Source: Hysterangium stoloniferum
Lineage: Eukaryota > Basidiomycota > Agaricomycetes > Hysterangiales > Hysterangiaceae
DNA length: 64,000 bases
Direction: 5' to 3'
NCBI GenBank assembly: GCA_015178975.1
Contig: WHVD01000084.1
Coordinates: 248,001-312,000, forward strand
The position numbers and the translations under genes were made by a program. Of the stretch, positions 55,201-64,000 are shown one piece after another. Positions within the stretch are counted from its first letter, which is position 1, and each line of letters begins with the position of its first letter. Below the pieces are notes generated by a model that worked only from the letters and a program-made list of their open reading frames with translations, was not told where the DNA came from and searched no databases.

Positions 55201-56563
55201 GAGAAAAATATGTTAGGTTCACTCATACCACTCAGGTCATTGAGTAAACTTGCTGGCTGGTAAAACAATTATTTGGTCCTTCCCATTGGTGGTAATGATA
55301 AATGTGGATCATAAGAGTCATTGTTATGTGAATGTCAACAAGAATGAGTGATGGTGCATGAGTGTGTGATATAACAAACAGTGAACAACCTACAATGTTG
55401 ACAAGGGGGAAATTAGATGACTTTTTGACACATGGTGATACATGGCAGTTACATGTCCCTGACCATTGCAACACAAGCCCTAATGCTCACAGTAACCAAG
55501 ACAGGGTGAACCTGAGCTGGATTTGATCCAGTGACCACTATGTTGTTAAGAGCTAGAGCTAAAGATGGAAGGAGAACACAAGGTTGGGGTCTGAAAGGTG
55601 GATACATACTTAACTGGCAACTCCAGTTACTAAAACAAGTGAAGCTTGGCTTCAATATACATAAGATACACAACATCTAAAACTACATATGCTAACTGTA
55701 GGCACTGATGAGTCAACATTTGGGTCAGTGGGTGCTTAAGTGGCCAAAATTGGGGGTAACAGCAATATTGTTAAGATCTAAGCAAAGGGGGGCAAAAAGG
55801 ATGAGTTTCAGGGGTCTGAAAAGGTAAATTGTACTAATCAGGAGGCCTGATTCTACAAAACAAGTGGAGCTTAGCTTCAATGTATGTGTTGTGCCCTTGC
55901 ATGAACTGTTAGGGTGTTCTAGTATTTCGGAATGAGCAGGTAGTACAAATTTAGACTAAAGACAACACTTAGCTGAATTGACTGGAGGGCTGAAAATGCT
56001 AAGAGTTGAAGGAGGTAAGAGTTATGGCTGGCCAACAATGCCTTGAAGAGAATAGGAGGATAGTAGAGGGAATTAAACACAAGAGAGGGGTAATCTAAGT
56101 TGAGTTTCAAACTGAGGAGTAGTAGTATACATTGGTAGAAACTTTATATACAAAGGTGTAACAGGTGAGCAGAGGGCTGATCAAGGAAGTGAGAAGTAGT
56201 AACAGGTCAAGGAAGCATGGGAAGGGGTAGGGATCAGACTAGAACTAAATATGATGTAGTAAAAGTATTCTAGAGGGTATGAGGTGGCAAATAACATGTA
56301 CAAGTAGAATGAGTGATGGGAGAGCATTGGGATGGAGGTGGGATGGGATGACAAAAGGGAAAAACATAGTGGAACTTCCTTTGGGGCATTGTTGAAGGTC
56401 TACTGGGAACTAGATGGTGTGAATCTCTGGTTTTAGAATGGGAGGAAATGTGATTTCATCAACCTTGTGTTGAATGAGTAATGGTTGACCTGGATATATT
56501 AATATCTTACTGATGACTAATCATCTCAGTAGTAACTGGTTCTTAATAGAACTACTCTTAATG
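55201..56563. repeat. CpG-depleted repeat DNA with a direct duplication
   Basis: No gene. A segment starting near 55546 (TTGTTAAGAGCTAG...) recurs degenerately near 55766 (TTGTTAAGATCTAAG...), both followed by GGGTCTGAAA, ACAAGTG(A/G)AGCTT and GCTTCAAT, so a unit of about 220 bp is tandemly duplicated. CpG is nearly absent. Confidence 0.6.
55508..55560 (-). mobile_element. tRNA-derived SINE-like fragment (degenerate copy)
   Basis: On the minus strand it reads GCTCTTAACAACATAGTGGT and CTGGATCAAATCCAGCTCAGG, matching the copy at 56564-56641 through the anticodon side, T-arm and acceptor end. The box B equivalent is GGATCAAATCC. The 5' part is lost. Confidence 0.6.
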
Positions 56564-56641
56564 GCCTGATAGCTCAGGGGTTAAGAGCACTAGACATATA
56601 GTCCAAACTTAGTGGTTGCTGGTTCAAATCCAGCTCAGGTC
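56564..56641 (+). mobile_element. tRNA-derived SINE head or tRNA pseudogene
   Basis: Acceptor arms GGCCTGA / TCAGGTC pair over seven positions (one G-T). The D-arm GCTC/GAGC and T-arm GCTGG-TTCAAAT-CCAGC pair perfectly. Box A (TAGCTCAGGGG) and box B (GGTTCAAATCC) are near consensus. The anticodon arm does not fold with a T at position 33, and the variable part is long, so it is not a working tRNA. A second inverted copy at 55508-55560 supports a dispersed SINE family. Confidence 0.65.
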
Positions 56642-56940
56642 AATATTTTCACCCTGCTTATGTAATTCTTACACCTTGTCACAAGTGCAAAACCCTGGTC
56701 CGATACATTCAGTGAAGGATTAAACTGTATTGTTTCTTGTACAGCTTCCATCAAGATTGGAAGGAAGAAATGGATCATCTAATTCTGACTCTTACCTATG
56801 GAATGGCTTTACTTGTTACAAAGTCAAGCCATTGACAACATCATGGGACTACAGACCTATGCCAACGATCTACAAGCCCTCATCAATGCCTGGAACCAAA
56901 CACACATCAGGAATGTTATTGGTTCCAAAAACCCAGAGTC

Positions 56941-57234
56941 ATGATCACTGAACAGGAGGAGGTTAACCTCAAAACAGCAGAGGAGTCCTCAACCAGGAAT
57001 AATTTGACAGCTCAAGGCCACATTCCCATTAGTGGAACCATGGATGGCAACACTATGACAAGAACTAACCTGAAACAAGGCAAAGGACATGGGAAGTTCT
57101 TCTTTGAGAAAAGTGACAAAAAGAGCATCATCAAACCTCCTAAGGAGTGTTGGATCTGCAGGAGCTTGGAACATTTTAAGGTTGATTGTCCTCACACTGG
57201 CAAGATGTCTCACTACATTTTGATTAACAAATGA
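56941..57234 (+). pseudogene. Gag-like fragment with CCHC zinc knuckle
   Basis: Contains CWICRSLEHFKVDCP, spacing C-x2-C-x4-H-x4-C, the nucleic-acid-binding knuckle of retroelement Gag. A stop follows shortly and the upstream part is in other frames with stops, so it is a relic. Confidence 0.7.
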
Positions 57235-57905
57235 TCCACACAGAACCCTGCTGAAGAGGCTGAGGATCAGAGGTTGTATGAAGAGGTTTATGGATTAAGC
57301 ATACAAGGACAAGGACAAGTAAATAACTTTGATAATGAATCAATTTTCATTTCCCACCTACACTCCTTGAACAAAGGATGATGTCACTGTAGAACCAGAG
57401 CTTAATTCAAACATGAATGAAGTATCAGAAGTATGTATGTATACATATCAATATCAGATTATGACCTTATGATGATGAATGGAGACTGGCTGAATGCCCA
57501 TTGTGAGAACTGCAAGGGTCTAATGAGAAAAGAGAATTCACAATGGTTCAAGCCACCATCTATTGAGGAAGTCATAGATGAAGAAGCATTTGATAATTGG
57601 TCCAGACTCCCCAGTAAGGGCTCCTCCCAATTGAAGGAATCTCAAGAGGATGCCTTCCCCTTCAACCTGGGGCCATTGCCTACATTAATGACTTGTGAGG
57701 ATTTGGACTCTGAGGAAGAAGAAGATGATCCCACTATAGGGGACACTCCTATGGAACCTACTAGCAGACACTTCAGAAGGGACGTCAAGTTAGCCTCAGA
57801 AAAGGAGAGCAAAAGGCCTAGAATACAGTATCCATGACCTAGTCAAATAATGAAGCAAGATACAGCCATCATCTATCAAAAAAGGGACCCTCTGAGTGGT
57901 TACTA

Positions 57906-58526
57906 TAGGAATTTCCACACTACATATCATATATACGGGTACTGTATATAGGGAGCTCAGACTCCTCTGAACTAGTTAAGATTAGACTGGATGCTGGAGC
58001 TGACCTATCCCTAATCTCAGAAGACTTCTACAAGGGATTAGAAAGTCAACTGAAATTGAAACAGGGTCTTAAACTGTGTCTTATTCAACTCACTGGTAAT
58101 ACTAAGGTTTTGGGATACATCAACATCCCCATCTATCTCAAGGATGAGAATGGAGTACTACTCAGATTTACAGCTGAGATGTATGTTGTCAGAGGAATGA
58201 CTGTACCAATCTTCCTAGGGGAAGACTTTCACATTAATTATGAAATCGGGACTCTGAGAAATCAACCATTAGGATCCAGGTTGATCCTCCCTGGAAGAAT
58301 GGGATCCATCCCAGCCAGTTCTTTGAAGGAGTCACAGCCCCTAACCTTCTTGATTAGTAGAGCCCTCTTCAAAGAACAACCTGATGATCAGCCCAAATTA
58401 ACTTCCAGACTGGACAAAGGGGTGTGCACAGAAAGAGTCACACAAGTACTAGAGGACTATACAATTGAACCAGAATCAGCAAGACTGATACCCATTTATG
58501 TATGTTGGAGACCTCATGGGCAATGA
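57906..58526 (+). pseudogene. Retropepsin-like aspartic protease fragment
   Basis: Reads VKIRLDAGADLSLISEDFY: the catalytic Asp lies in DAGA, a variant of the usual D(T/S)GA. Then INIPIYLKD and VPIFLGEDFHINY, the flap-to-second-sheet pattern of retroelement proteases. The frame then shifts; the continuation EWIVEGTILQNN to 58707 is in another frame. Confidence 0.7.
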
Positions 58527-58707
58527 ATGGATAGTTGAGGGTACTATTCTGCAAAACAATGATGGTTCAATACTTGCAGCCCCCACTACCATGATCTCTA
58601 AGCAAAGGGCCACAGTGCCCCTTGCTAACCCATCCCTAATGCCCCAGATTATCAGGAGAGGAGAAACCATCAGATTAAACCATCAACATCAGCTAGACTA
58701 CAGTTAA

Positions 58708-59055
58708 GGGTCATGCAAAGCTTAGTGGAGGGTTTCTGGAGAAACCCATGGGTATTCTGGTAGGACTTGGCTTCAGCTTATAGGCTGCACCCTCACAAGA
58801 TCATTGTGTCCAACTTCAGACAGGTGGACAGGAAACCCAGGGAGTCTGGGCATAGATGATAGGTTGGAGGTCAATAGGTCAGAGGTTGATGTTGAAGGAC
58901 CTGTTGGAAAGCCTGTGGGCTCTGACAAGGTTGAGTGTTGTGAGATGGAGATGGAGTGGGCATGTAAAGTAACTGGGGGAGGATTTAGTCTGAAAACTTA
59001 GTTGATTTTCTGACTGGATTGTATGTACAACATTAGCTAGGTTATATAGCCTTTA
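58708..59055. other. CpG-poor spacer before the Tc1 element
   Basis: 348 bp with no recognisable gene. The open frame 58804-59001 has no known domain. Confidence 0.4.
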
Positions 59056-59266
59056 CAGTGACCCAAAAAAGTGTCTGGATATTTGGTGAAATTGGAAAGA
59101 TGGGTTTACAGCTCCAGAAATAAAATAGATAAAATTCTGAATAAATCAGAGGTAAGAGGTATACATCTGACCTACATGATGACATAAGAATGACATCATA
59201 GCTTTCCTTATCAGGAAAGTAGGAAATTAATAATAGACATGGTGCATCCGGACACTTTTTTTGCTC
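59056..59266 (+). repeat. Left 211-bp terminal inverted repeat of the Tc1 element
   Basis: Matches 60445-60655 in inverted orientation with few differences. Its outer and inner ends carry the same motif, AAAAAAGTGTCYGGAT, facing each other. Confidence 0.85.
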
Positions 59267-59295
59267 TTGTAATTAATTACTAGTTTTTACCAGTT

Positions 59296-60341
59296 TCAGT
59301 ATTTAGTGTACCCCCCCTTGGCCTTTAGTACTGCAGCAACCCTTCTAGGCATGCTCTTTATCAATTCAAGGCATTTCTCCCTTGGAATACCCTCCCATTC
59401 CACCTCCACTCTCTCCCAGAGCTCCAATATGCTCTTGGGTGCCTCAGGGTATGTTCCAAGCCTTCTCTTCAACTCCCACCATACAGTAAGTGTTCTATTG
59501 GATTCAGGTCTGGAGACTGTGCATGCCAGTCTAAAACCTCCACCTGATGGTCCTTGAACCAATCCTTGGCCAACTTGCATGTGTGTTTAGGGTCATTGTC
59601 CTGCTGGAAGACAAACCTTTCCCTGTCCATCCCATAATACTCCACTGTTTTGAAGATATAGTCCTCCAATATGTCCTTGTACATCTCCCCATCCATCCTC
59701 CCATCTATCTTGCACATCTACCCCACACCATGTGCTGTCATACATCCCCAAATCATTAGACTCCCCCCTCCAAATTTGATAGTTCCATTGATATGCTGCT
59801 GAGTGAGTGCAGAACCTGGTCTTTTCCATACCCACAACCTCCCATCAGAGCCCAAACAATTGATTTTGGTCTCATCTGAGAAGATAACCCTAAACCAGTC
59901 CTCCTCAGTCCAATGCTGGTACTTGATAGCAAACTCATATTGAGCCTTGATGTGTCGACAGGCAAGAAGAGGTCTTTTGGCCTTCACCACAGCCTTCAAA
60001 TTCTCTTTCTTCAATGCATTTCTAATTGTCTGTGTGCAGACATTGAGGGAGAGGTGGGACTTGGCTTGGGAGGCATTATCAACCTGTCCAGAGGTGATAG
60101 AACGAGCCAGGTGGTGATGATCCCTGGGGGAGAGTTTGGGAGGACAACCTCTGGAAGGTGTTGGAAGTGGACCAGGGAGTTGGGAGCAAATTTCTGATAT
60201 TGTAGAGTGCCCAATATGAAGTTTAGAAGCAATTGTTCTGCAGGAGTGACCCTCCTGGAGAAGAGAAATGACAGAGAGCCTTGTTTCAGTAGAGTGCTTC
60301 TTCATCATGTGGTGGGGGGGTGAATTGAGGCAAAGGTTCAT
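59296..60341 (-). pseudogene. Tc1/mariner transposase, disrupted
   Basis: ATG 60339-60341. Helix-turn-helix segment (TRLSVISLLQEGHSCRTIAS, then STISEICSQ) and the catalytic triad DD34E: FSDETKIN, FQQDNDPKHT and SPDLNPIEHL are visible. An in-frame TAG at 59718-59720 and a small insertion near 59490, which shifts the frame between NPIEHL and WWELKRRLG, break it. The tail WEGIPREKCLELIKSMPRR is typical of Tc1 enzymes. No working enzyme is expected from this copy. Confidence 0.9.
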
Positions 60342-60444
60342 GTAAATGTGTTATTTAAACATGTGGTCACATGACATTGTTGAACCCAACCAGAAATTCC
60401 CACAGTTATATGAACCTTAGTTGAGTTTCATGTATCAGTTGACA

Positions 60445-60655
60445 GAGCAAAAAAAATGTCTGGATGCACCATGTCCATTGTTCATTTCCTACTTCCCTGA
60501 TAAGGAAAGCTATGATGTCATGCTTATGTCATAATGTAGGTCAGATGTATACCTCTTACCTCTGATTTATTCAGAATTTTATCTATTTTATTTCTGGAGC
60601 TGCAAACCCATCTTTCCAATTTCACCAAACATCTGGACACTTTTTTGGGTCACTG
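60445..60655 (-). repeat. Right 211-bp terminal inverted repeat of the Tc1 element
   Basis: Inverted copy of 59056-59266, including TGATGTCAT-type and AGGTCAGATGTATACCTCTT segments. Inner end AGAGCAAAAAAAATGTCTGG. Confidence 0.85.
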
Positions 60656-60656
60656 T

Positions 60657-61185
60657 AGAATGTATGCAATACCAAATCCAGTAATAATGAGATCCAAACA
60701 AGTAATCATAAAATGAGATAAGTAAACACCAAATTTGGTGTTAGGAATGGAATGGAGTGGAGGCAGAGTCCGAAATGTGACAGGTCATTTGATCATAATG
60801 GGAACAGGGCTCAGTTAGAGTGCAGATGGGTTTGCCAGGTGGAGTCTGGTGACTGATGCATGGGACAGGGTCGGAGATAGACAGGTATGACATGTGCAGG
60901 GTCTGGGTAGGTATTCAAGTGACTGGTACATGAGATAACAGAGGTCAGGCATGGACAGGTCTGATGTCCGGGTTTCAGTGGGTATTCTGGTAAACTGATA
61001 ACTGGTATGTAAAGGATGTGGGTGCCTATAGGGTAGTTCCCAGAGTCCAGTGGGTTTTCTGGTCATAATACCCACTGTATATAGACTGTGGAATGTATGC
61101 AATACTAAATCCAGTAATAATAAAAGCCTAAACAAGTAAACATATGTAAATCAGGATGAATAAACACCAAACTAGGTGTAATGGA
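60657..61185. repeat. LTR-like repeat bounded by a duplicated about 90-bp segment
   Basis: GAATGTATGCAATAC...CAAACACC...GGTGT occurs at 60657-60742 and again at 61091-61178. Between them lies a segment beginning TGTTAGGAATGG at 60739 that is homologous to 63130-63361. Likely a solo or nested LTR. Confidence 0.55.
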
Positions 61186-61949
61186 TTAGCCTTATTTTAA
61201 TACTATTTTCCGAAAAAGGAGTCCAATGCTCTATCAAAATGTGCAAATACTCAATTCACTGCAAGGTAAAATAATTTAAGTATTTGATATTAATCAGTGG
61301 CAGCCTAAATAGACTTAGAACCCCTGAAGTCAAGAGTTTACTTGAATATATGCACCCTACTTCGCAAAGAAGGTTTTGAGAGCTGCTTGTGCAAGCTTGT
61401 TCTTTTTCTGTGATAACAACTACTAAAATAAGAATAACAATTTACTGATTCCAAAGCTAGATTTAACTTCAATGCTAGCTAGTTTATATATATTTTATAC
61501 TATTTATCAAACAGTAAAAATATTTATAAACAGGTCAAAAGATTAGATATAGAATAAAACACTATTTAGCTAATATATGCTTTATTTACACTAACCTACA
61601 GGGTCTACTGTGATATTAACTTATCAGGATCTTAATGTAGTCTTAAGGATTCTGCAAGGATATTCTCAGTATTTGTTTATGTGAATATGCTTTACTGATT
61701 CACAATGAATGAACAATAGAACAAGGATTATTTGTAATGCAATAAACAGTCAAATTACTCAACTAGAGGTGACTGAAGTCTTAAACTACAAATAACAATG
61801 TAAGGAAAACTAATAATCAGTACTCAATTAAGAGATGACTATAGTATGAGATTATTTATATATTATTAGTTGATTACCAACAGCTCTAACTGAAGTGGAA
61901 ATAATATATAAAAGATAGCCAACTATTCAATTAAGAAGTGGCAAGGGGG

Positions 61950-62125
61950 AACAAAAGTCAACAACTCAGATTGAGGTGACAGGGGAACAGCAGATCAGTC
62001 AACAGCTCAGATTGAGGTGACAAGGGATCTGATTGGGCCAACAACTCTGATAGAGGTGGCAAGGGTTTCCAACAGCTCAGATAGAGGTGGAATGAGATGT
62101 CCAACTGCCCAGATAGGGGTGGAGT
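61950..62125 (+). repeat. Degenerate tandem repeat CAACAGCTCAGATTGAGGTG
   Basis: Five copies at about 61960, 62000, 62039, 62071 and 62101, spaced 31-40 bp, decaying rightwards. Looser relatives occur further left (61757, 61880, 61920). Confidence 0.75.
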
Positions 62126-62239
62126 AGCCTGCTTGCTGCAGTGACACACACAGATGTGGTGAGATGATATGATATGATTGATTGATTGTTCTATTCAAGG
62201 CTGGAGCTGAGCTCCTTATATACATTTTAGTCTGAGACA

Positions 62240-62420
62240 TTTAGAAGATTCTAGAAGATTTAATGATGTCATTCTGGGAGGAGTGATGTCATTTAGAATT
62301 TTCTAGAATTTTCTAGAGTATTGTGGAAGGTTCTAACTACTTCTAAGACACTATAGAATATTCTTGGCATGATGGAACATTGTAGAATTTTATAGAATAT
62401 TCTACAATATTCTATCTAAT
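62240..62420 (+). repeat. TTCTAGAA-rich block resembling heat-shock elements
   Basis: GAAGATTCTAGAAGATT near 62247-62263 has the GAAnnTTCnnGAA spacing of heat-shock factor sites; more TTCTAGAA and AGAATATTCT copies follow to 62412. Two TGATGTCAT motifs lie at about 62263 and 62285. Confidence 0.6.
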
Positions 62421-62518
62421 ATTAGTACCTATTAACTAATGTTCCATTGGAAGCCACTGGAATGTTCCAGAGAGTTTCCTGTTTTTGTTGCAGTAGCATA
62501 TATGATGACATAATGCTC

Positions 62519-62705
62519 TCGCGCCTGTGCGCACGCATGACACCCTTCGCGTCTTGTGACTGTCACGTGTTGTGACAGTCGCGCGCCTTTGTGACAGTCG
62601 CGCGCTTCTGTGACCGTCGCGCGCCCTTGTGACAACTGTCACTGTTGTGATGGTTGTCACTTGTTGTGACGATTTTCCCGCGCGCCGTGTAATAAACGCC
62701 AGGCC
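62519..62705 (+). repeat. CpG-dense tandem repeat, TTGTGACAGTCGCGCGCC
   Basis: Three to four tandem copies (period about 19-20 bp) from 62560 to 62640, flanked by GCGCACGC and CCCGCGCGCCG. About two dozen CpGs in 187 bp. Inverted repeats such as GTGACTGTCAC and GACAACTGTCACTGTTGTGA are nested. Confidence 0.85.
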
Positions 62706-63129
62706 GGTTTTATATTATTATATAATTATTATATTTACTTTTAGTTAGTATAAATATAATATTTTATTATAATAATATAAAAATATATATATATATTTCA
62801 CCTTGGTAATGCGTGAGTATTTCAAATCGCGTTTTGTTGGCGTCGGAGTTTGAAATACCATGTGAATATCACATGATCTTTTCGCGCGCTGTGACTAAGC
62901 GCTGAGTCACCGACATATTAATCAAAAAAGAATAAAAGATAAAAATTTAATAACTTGCTCAATTTATATGTTAAAAATACAAATTAAATTGTATAAATTT
63001 AAGATAAATCAAGCAAATATAGTACAATTTTGTCGTCGTGATATAATTACATTTAAATATTTGTTTTCGCAATTTGTTAGGGGAAATTGTTTAAAAAATC
63101 GGAAAAAGCTTAGAAATACATAACACTAG
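62706..63129. other. Very AT-rich spacer
   Basis: Runs of TATA and AATATA (62712-62800), then mixed sequence with CGCGCGCTGTGAC at 62882. No gene seen. Confidence 0.5.
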
Positions 63130-63361
63130 GTGTTAGGGATGGAATGGAACAGGGTGGAGTCTGAAACATGACAGCTCATTTGACCATAATGGGAGTGGAG
63201 CTCAGTTAGAGAGTTGACAGGTTGTCTGGGTGGAGTCCGGTGACTGGTGTGTGGAACAGAGTCGGACATAGACAGGTTTGATGTGCATGGGTCCCAGCAG
63301 GTTGTCCAGTTGTGAACTTTGACTTGGTGGTCTGGATGCCGGCAGGTTTTCCAGTCCTAAC
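63130..63361 (+). repeat. LTR-like repeat with TGTTAGG / CCTAACA ends
   Basis: Starts TGTTAGG and ends CCTAACA, a perfect 7-bp inverted pair with the TG...CA ends of an LTR, about 232 bp. Its first 190 bp match the repeat from 60739 in the same orientation. No clear target duplication was seen. Confidence 0.55.
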
Positions 63362-63582
63362 AGTACCCTCCCTTTATGCTGAAGTCCTATAGAGACTCTA
63401 GAATGTGATAAAGTTTGTCGGTTACATATGTGTCAAAGAGTCATGTCAGTTACACATATGTGTCAAAAGGTCATGTGATCTGGAAGGTAAGGTTCAAATG
63501 CAATGGGCCTATATAAAAATTTGAAATAATAAAATTTCTTCTTTTATACCCTCATCATCCATTCATCAAGGGTCCAAAACCA

Positions 63583-64000
63583 ATGCCTTGCAAACCAATC
63601 ACCACTGCCGGGCCCTCCATGGGCTCCCCATATCGGGCTCCACTCACTGCTGTCCAAATCTTGGTGCAGTGGGAGGAGCAGTATTAACAAAAAGAGGAAG
63701 TGGAGAAGAGGGCTAAAGAGGCCGAGGAGGAATTGGAAAGGGAGTACCAGACAGTGCTGGTCATGGAGAAGGAGGCTAAGGAGTAGAGGAAAAAGGATGA
63801 AGAGGAGGTGGTGCAGGTTGCTCCAGAGCATGCCAAAGCAGCCACAGAGAGGGCCATGGTTGCCATGGGGAAGGTAAGTTCTAATGATTTGCATAGTTGA
63901 CTTACTGACTTTTGGTTTCTAGCACAAGGCAGTAGAAGTGGAGTCCGAGTTCGAGGGGGAGGCTGAGAGTCCTCAAAAGGTAAGTGGCAGGTCCATGGGA
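63583..64000 (+). pseudogene. Coiled-coil Glu/Lys-rich protein gene with in-frame stops (3' end missing)
   Basis: ATG 63583 (MPCKPITTAGPSMGSPYRAP). The frame continues past TAA 63685-63687 and TAG 63784-63786 as a Glu/Lys/Arg-rich helix (KEEVEKRAKEAEEELEREYQ). Intron 63874-63922 has perfect GTAAGT and CTAG ends, and a second GTAAGT donor is at 63980. The preserved splicing with two stop codons indicates recent loss of function, or readthrough/misassembly. Similar charged coiled-coil proteins are often multicopy near fungal transposons (recollection, not checked). Confidence 0.55.

Larger units (their letters stand above)
56700..58707 (+). mobile_element. LTR-retrotransposon relic (gag and protease only)
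   Basis: A series of frame-broken open segments with a zinc knuckle, an acidic spacer (57433-57837) and a retropepsin-like domain in the order of gag-pro. No reverse transcriptase, integrase or flanking LTR pair was recognised in this stretch. CpG is nearly absent, as in the rest of the block. Confidence 0.65.
59056..60655 (-). mobile_element. Tc1/mariner-type DNA transposon, 1600 bp
   Basis: Flanked by TA on both sides (59054-59055 and 60656-60657), the target duplication of this superfamily. The ends read CAGTGACCCAAAAAAGTGTC and its complement. Long inverted repeats of 211 bp enclose a minus-strand transposase that is broken. It sits in CpG-depleted DNA. The copy looks complete in length but non-autonomous. 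Confidence 0.9.
61186..62518. other. AT-rich, CpG-free repeat region
   Basis: 1.3 kb with no gene. It holds a degenerate tandem array (61950-62125) and TTCTAGAA-rich sequence (62240-62420), listed separately. Confidence 0.5.

Noticed and set aside
56564-56641. Functional tRNA gene
   Set aside because: Acceptor, D and T arms fold, but no anticodon loop with a T before the anticodon can be made and a related copy is dispersed nearby.
61950-62125. CRISPR array
   Set aside because: Repeats are degenerate with spacers of only about 10-20 bp, and the DNA is eukaryotic transposon DNA.

Overview
The window looks like nuclear DNA of a filamentous Agaricomycete (mushroom-forming basidiomycete). The genes are dense and split by many short GT-AG introns of about 50-70 nt, and they encode fungus-specific proteins: a Cdc24-type RhoGEF, a New1/Elf1-type ABC-F ATPase, a GH18 chitinase, an allantoate-permease-like MFS carrier and an NDR kinase. 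No sequence names the species. All functions are read from translated motifs; no database search was possible.

Layout, left to right: a RAP1-like telomere protein (minus, cut by the left edge); CDC24 (plus, complete); an MGH1/GH63-like glycosidase of the yeast YMR196W type (plus); a DAL5-family MFS transporter (minus); a gene-poor gap with one weak small ORF; a mitochondrial rRNA-dimethylase/Mtf1-like protein (plus); a membrane-anchored GH18 chitinase (minus); a single-pass Ser/Pro-rich membrane protein (minus); New1/Elf1 (plus); a 2.9 kb GC-rich stretch without a convincing gene; a homeodomain regulator (minus); a CRIB-NDR kinase (plus, 18 exons); another gap; a two-finger C2H2 protein (minus); a GTPBP1-like GTPase (minus); a fold-back element and a decayed LINE RNase H fragment; SPO11 (minus) sharing a 0.3 kb promoter with a caprin-like RGG protein (plus).

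From about 55.2 kb to the right edge the window is a transposon graveyard: tRNA-derived SINE-like copies, a gag-protease relic of an LTR retroelement, a 1600-bp Tc1/mariner element with 211-bp inverted repeats and a broken transposase, LTR-like repeats, tandem repeats and a pseudogene with in-frame stops. Between 55.2 and 62.5 kb CpG is almost absent, then a 0.19 kb block is packed with CpG.

Functional links: CDC24 activates Cdc42, and the kinase at 32.4-37.8 kb carries a CRIB motif that would bind Cdc42-GTP, so a regulator and a candidate effector of the polarity GTPase lie about 27 kb apart. The most unusual observation is that this CRIB motif is fused in one reading frame to an NDR/LATS-type kinase. 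Three introns use GC-AG ends, and the kinase activation segment is split over micro-exons.
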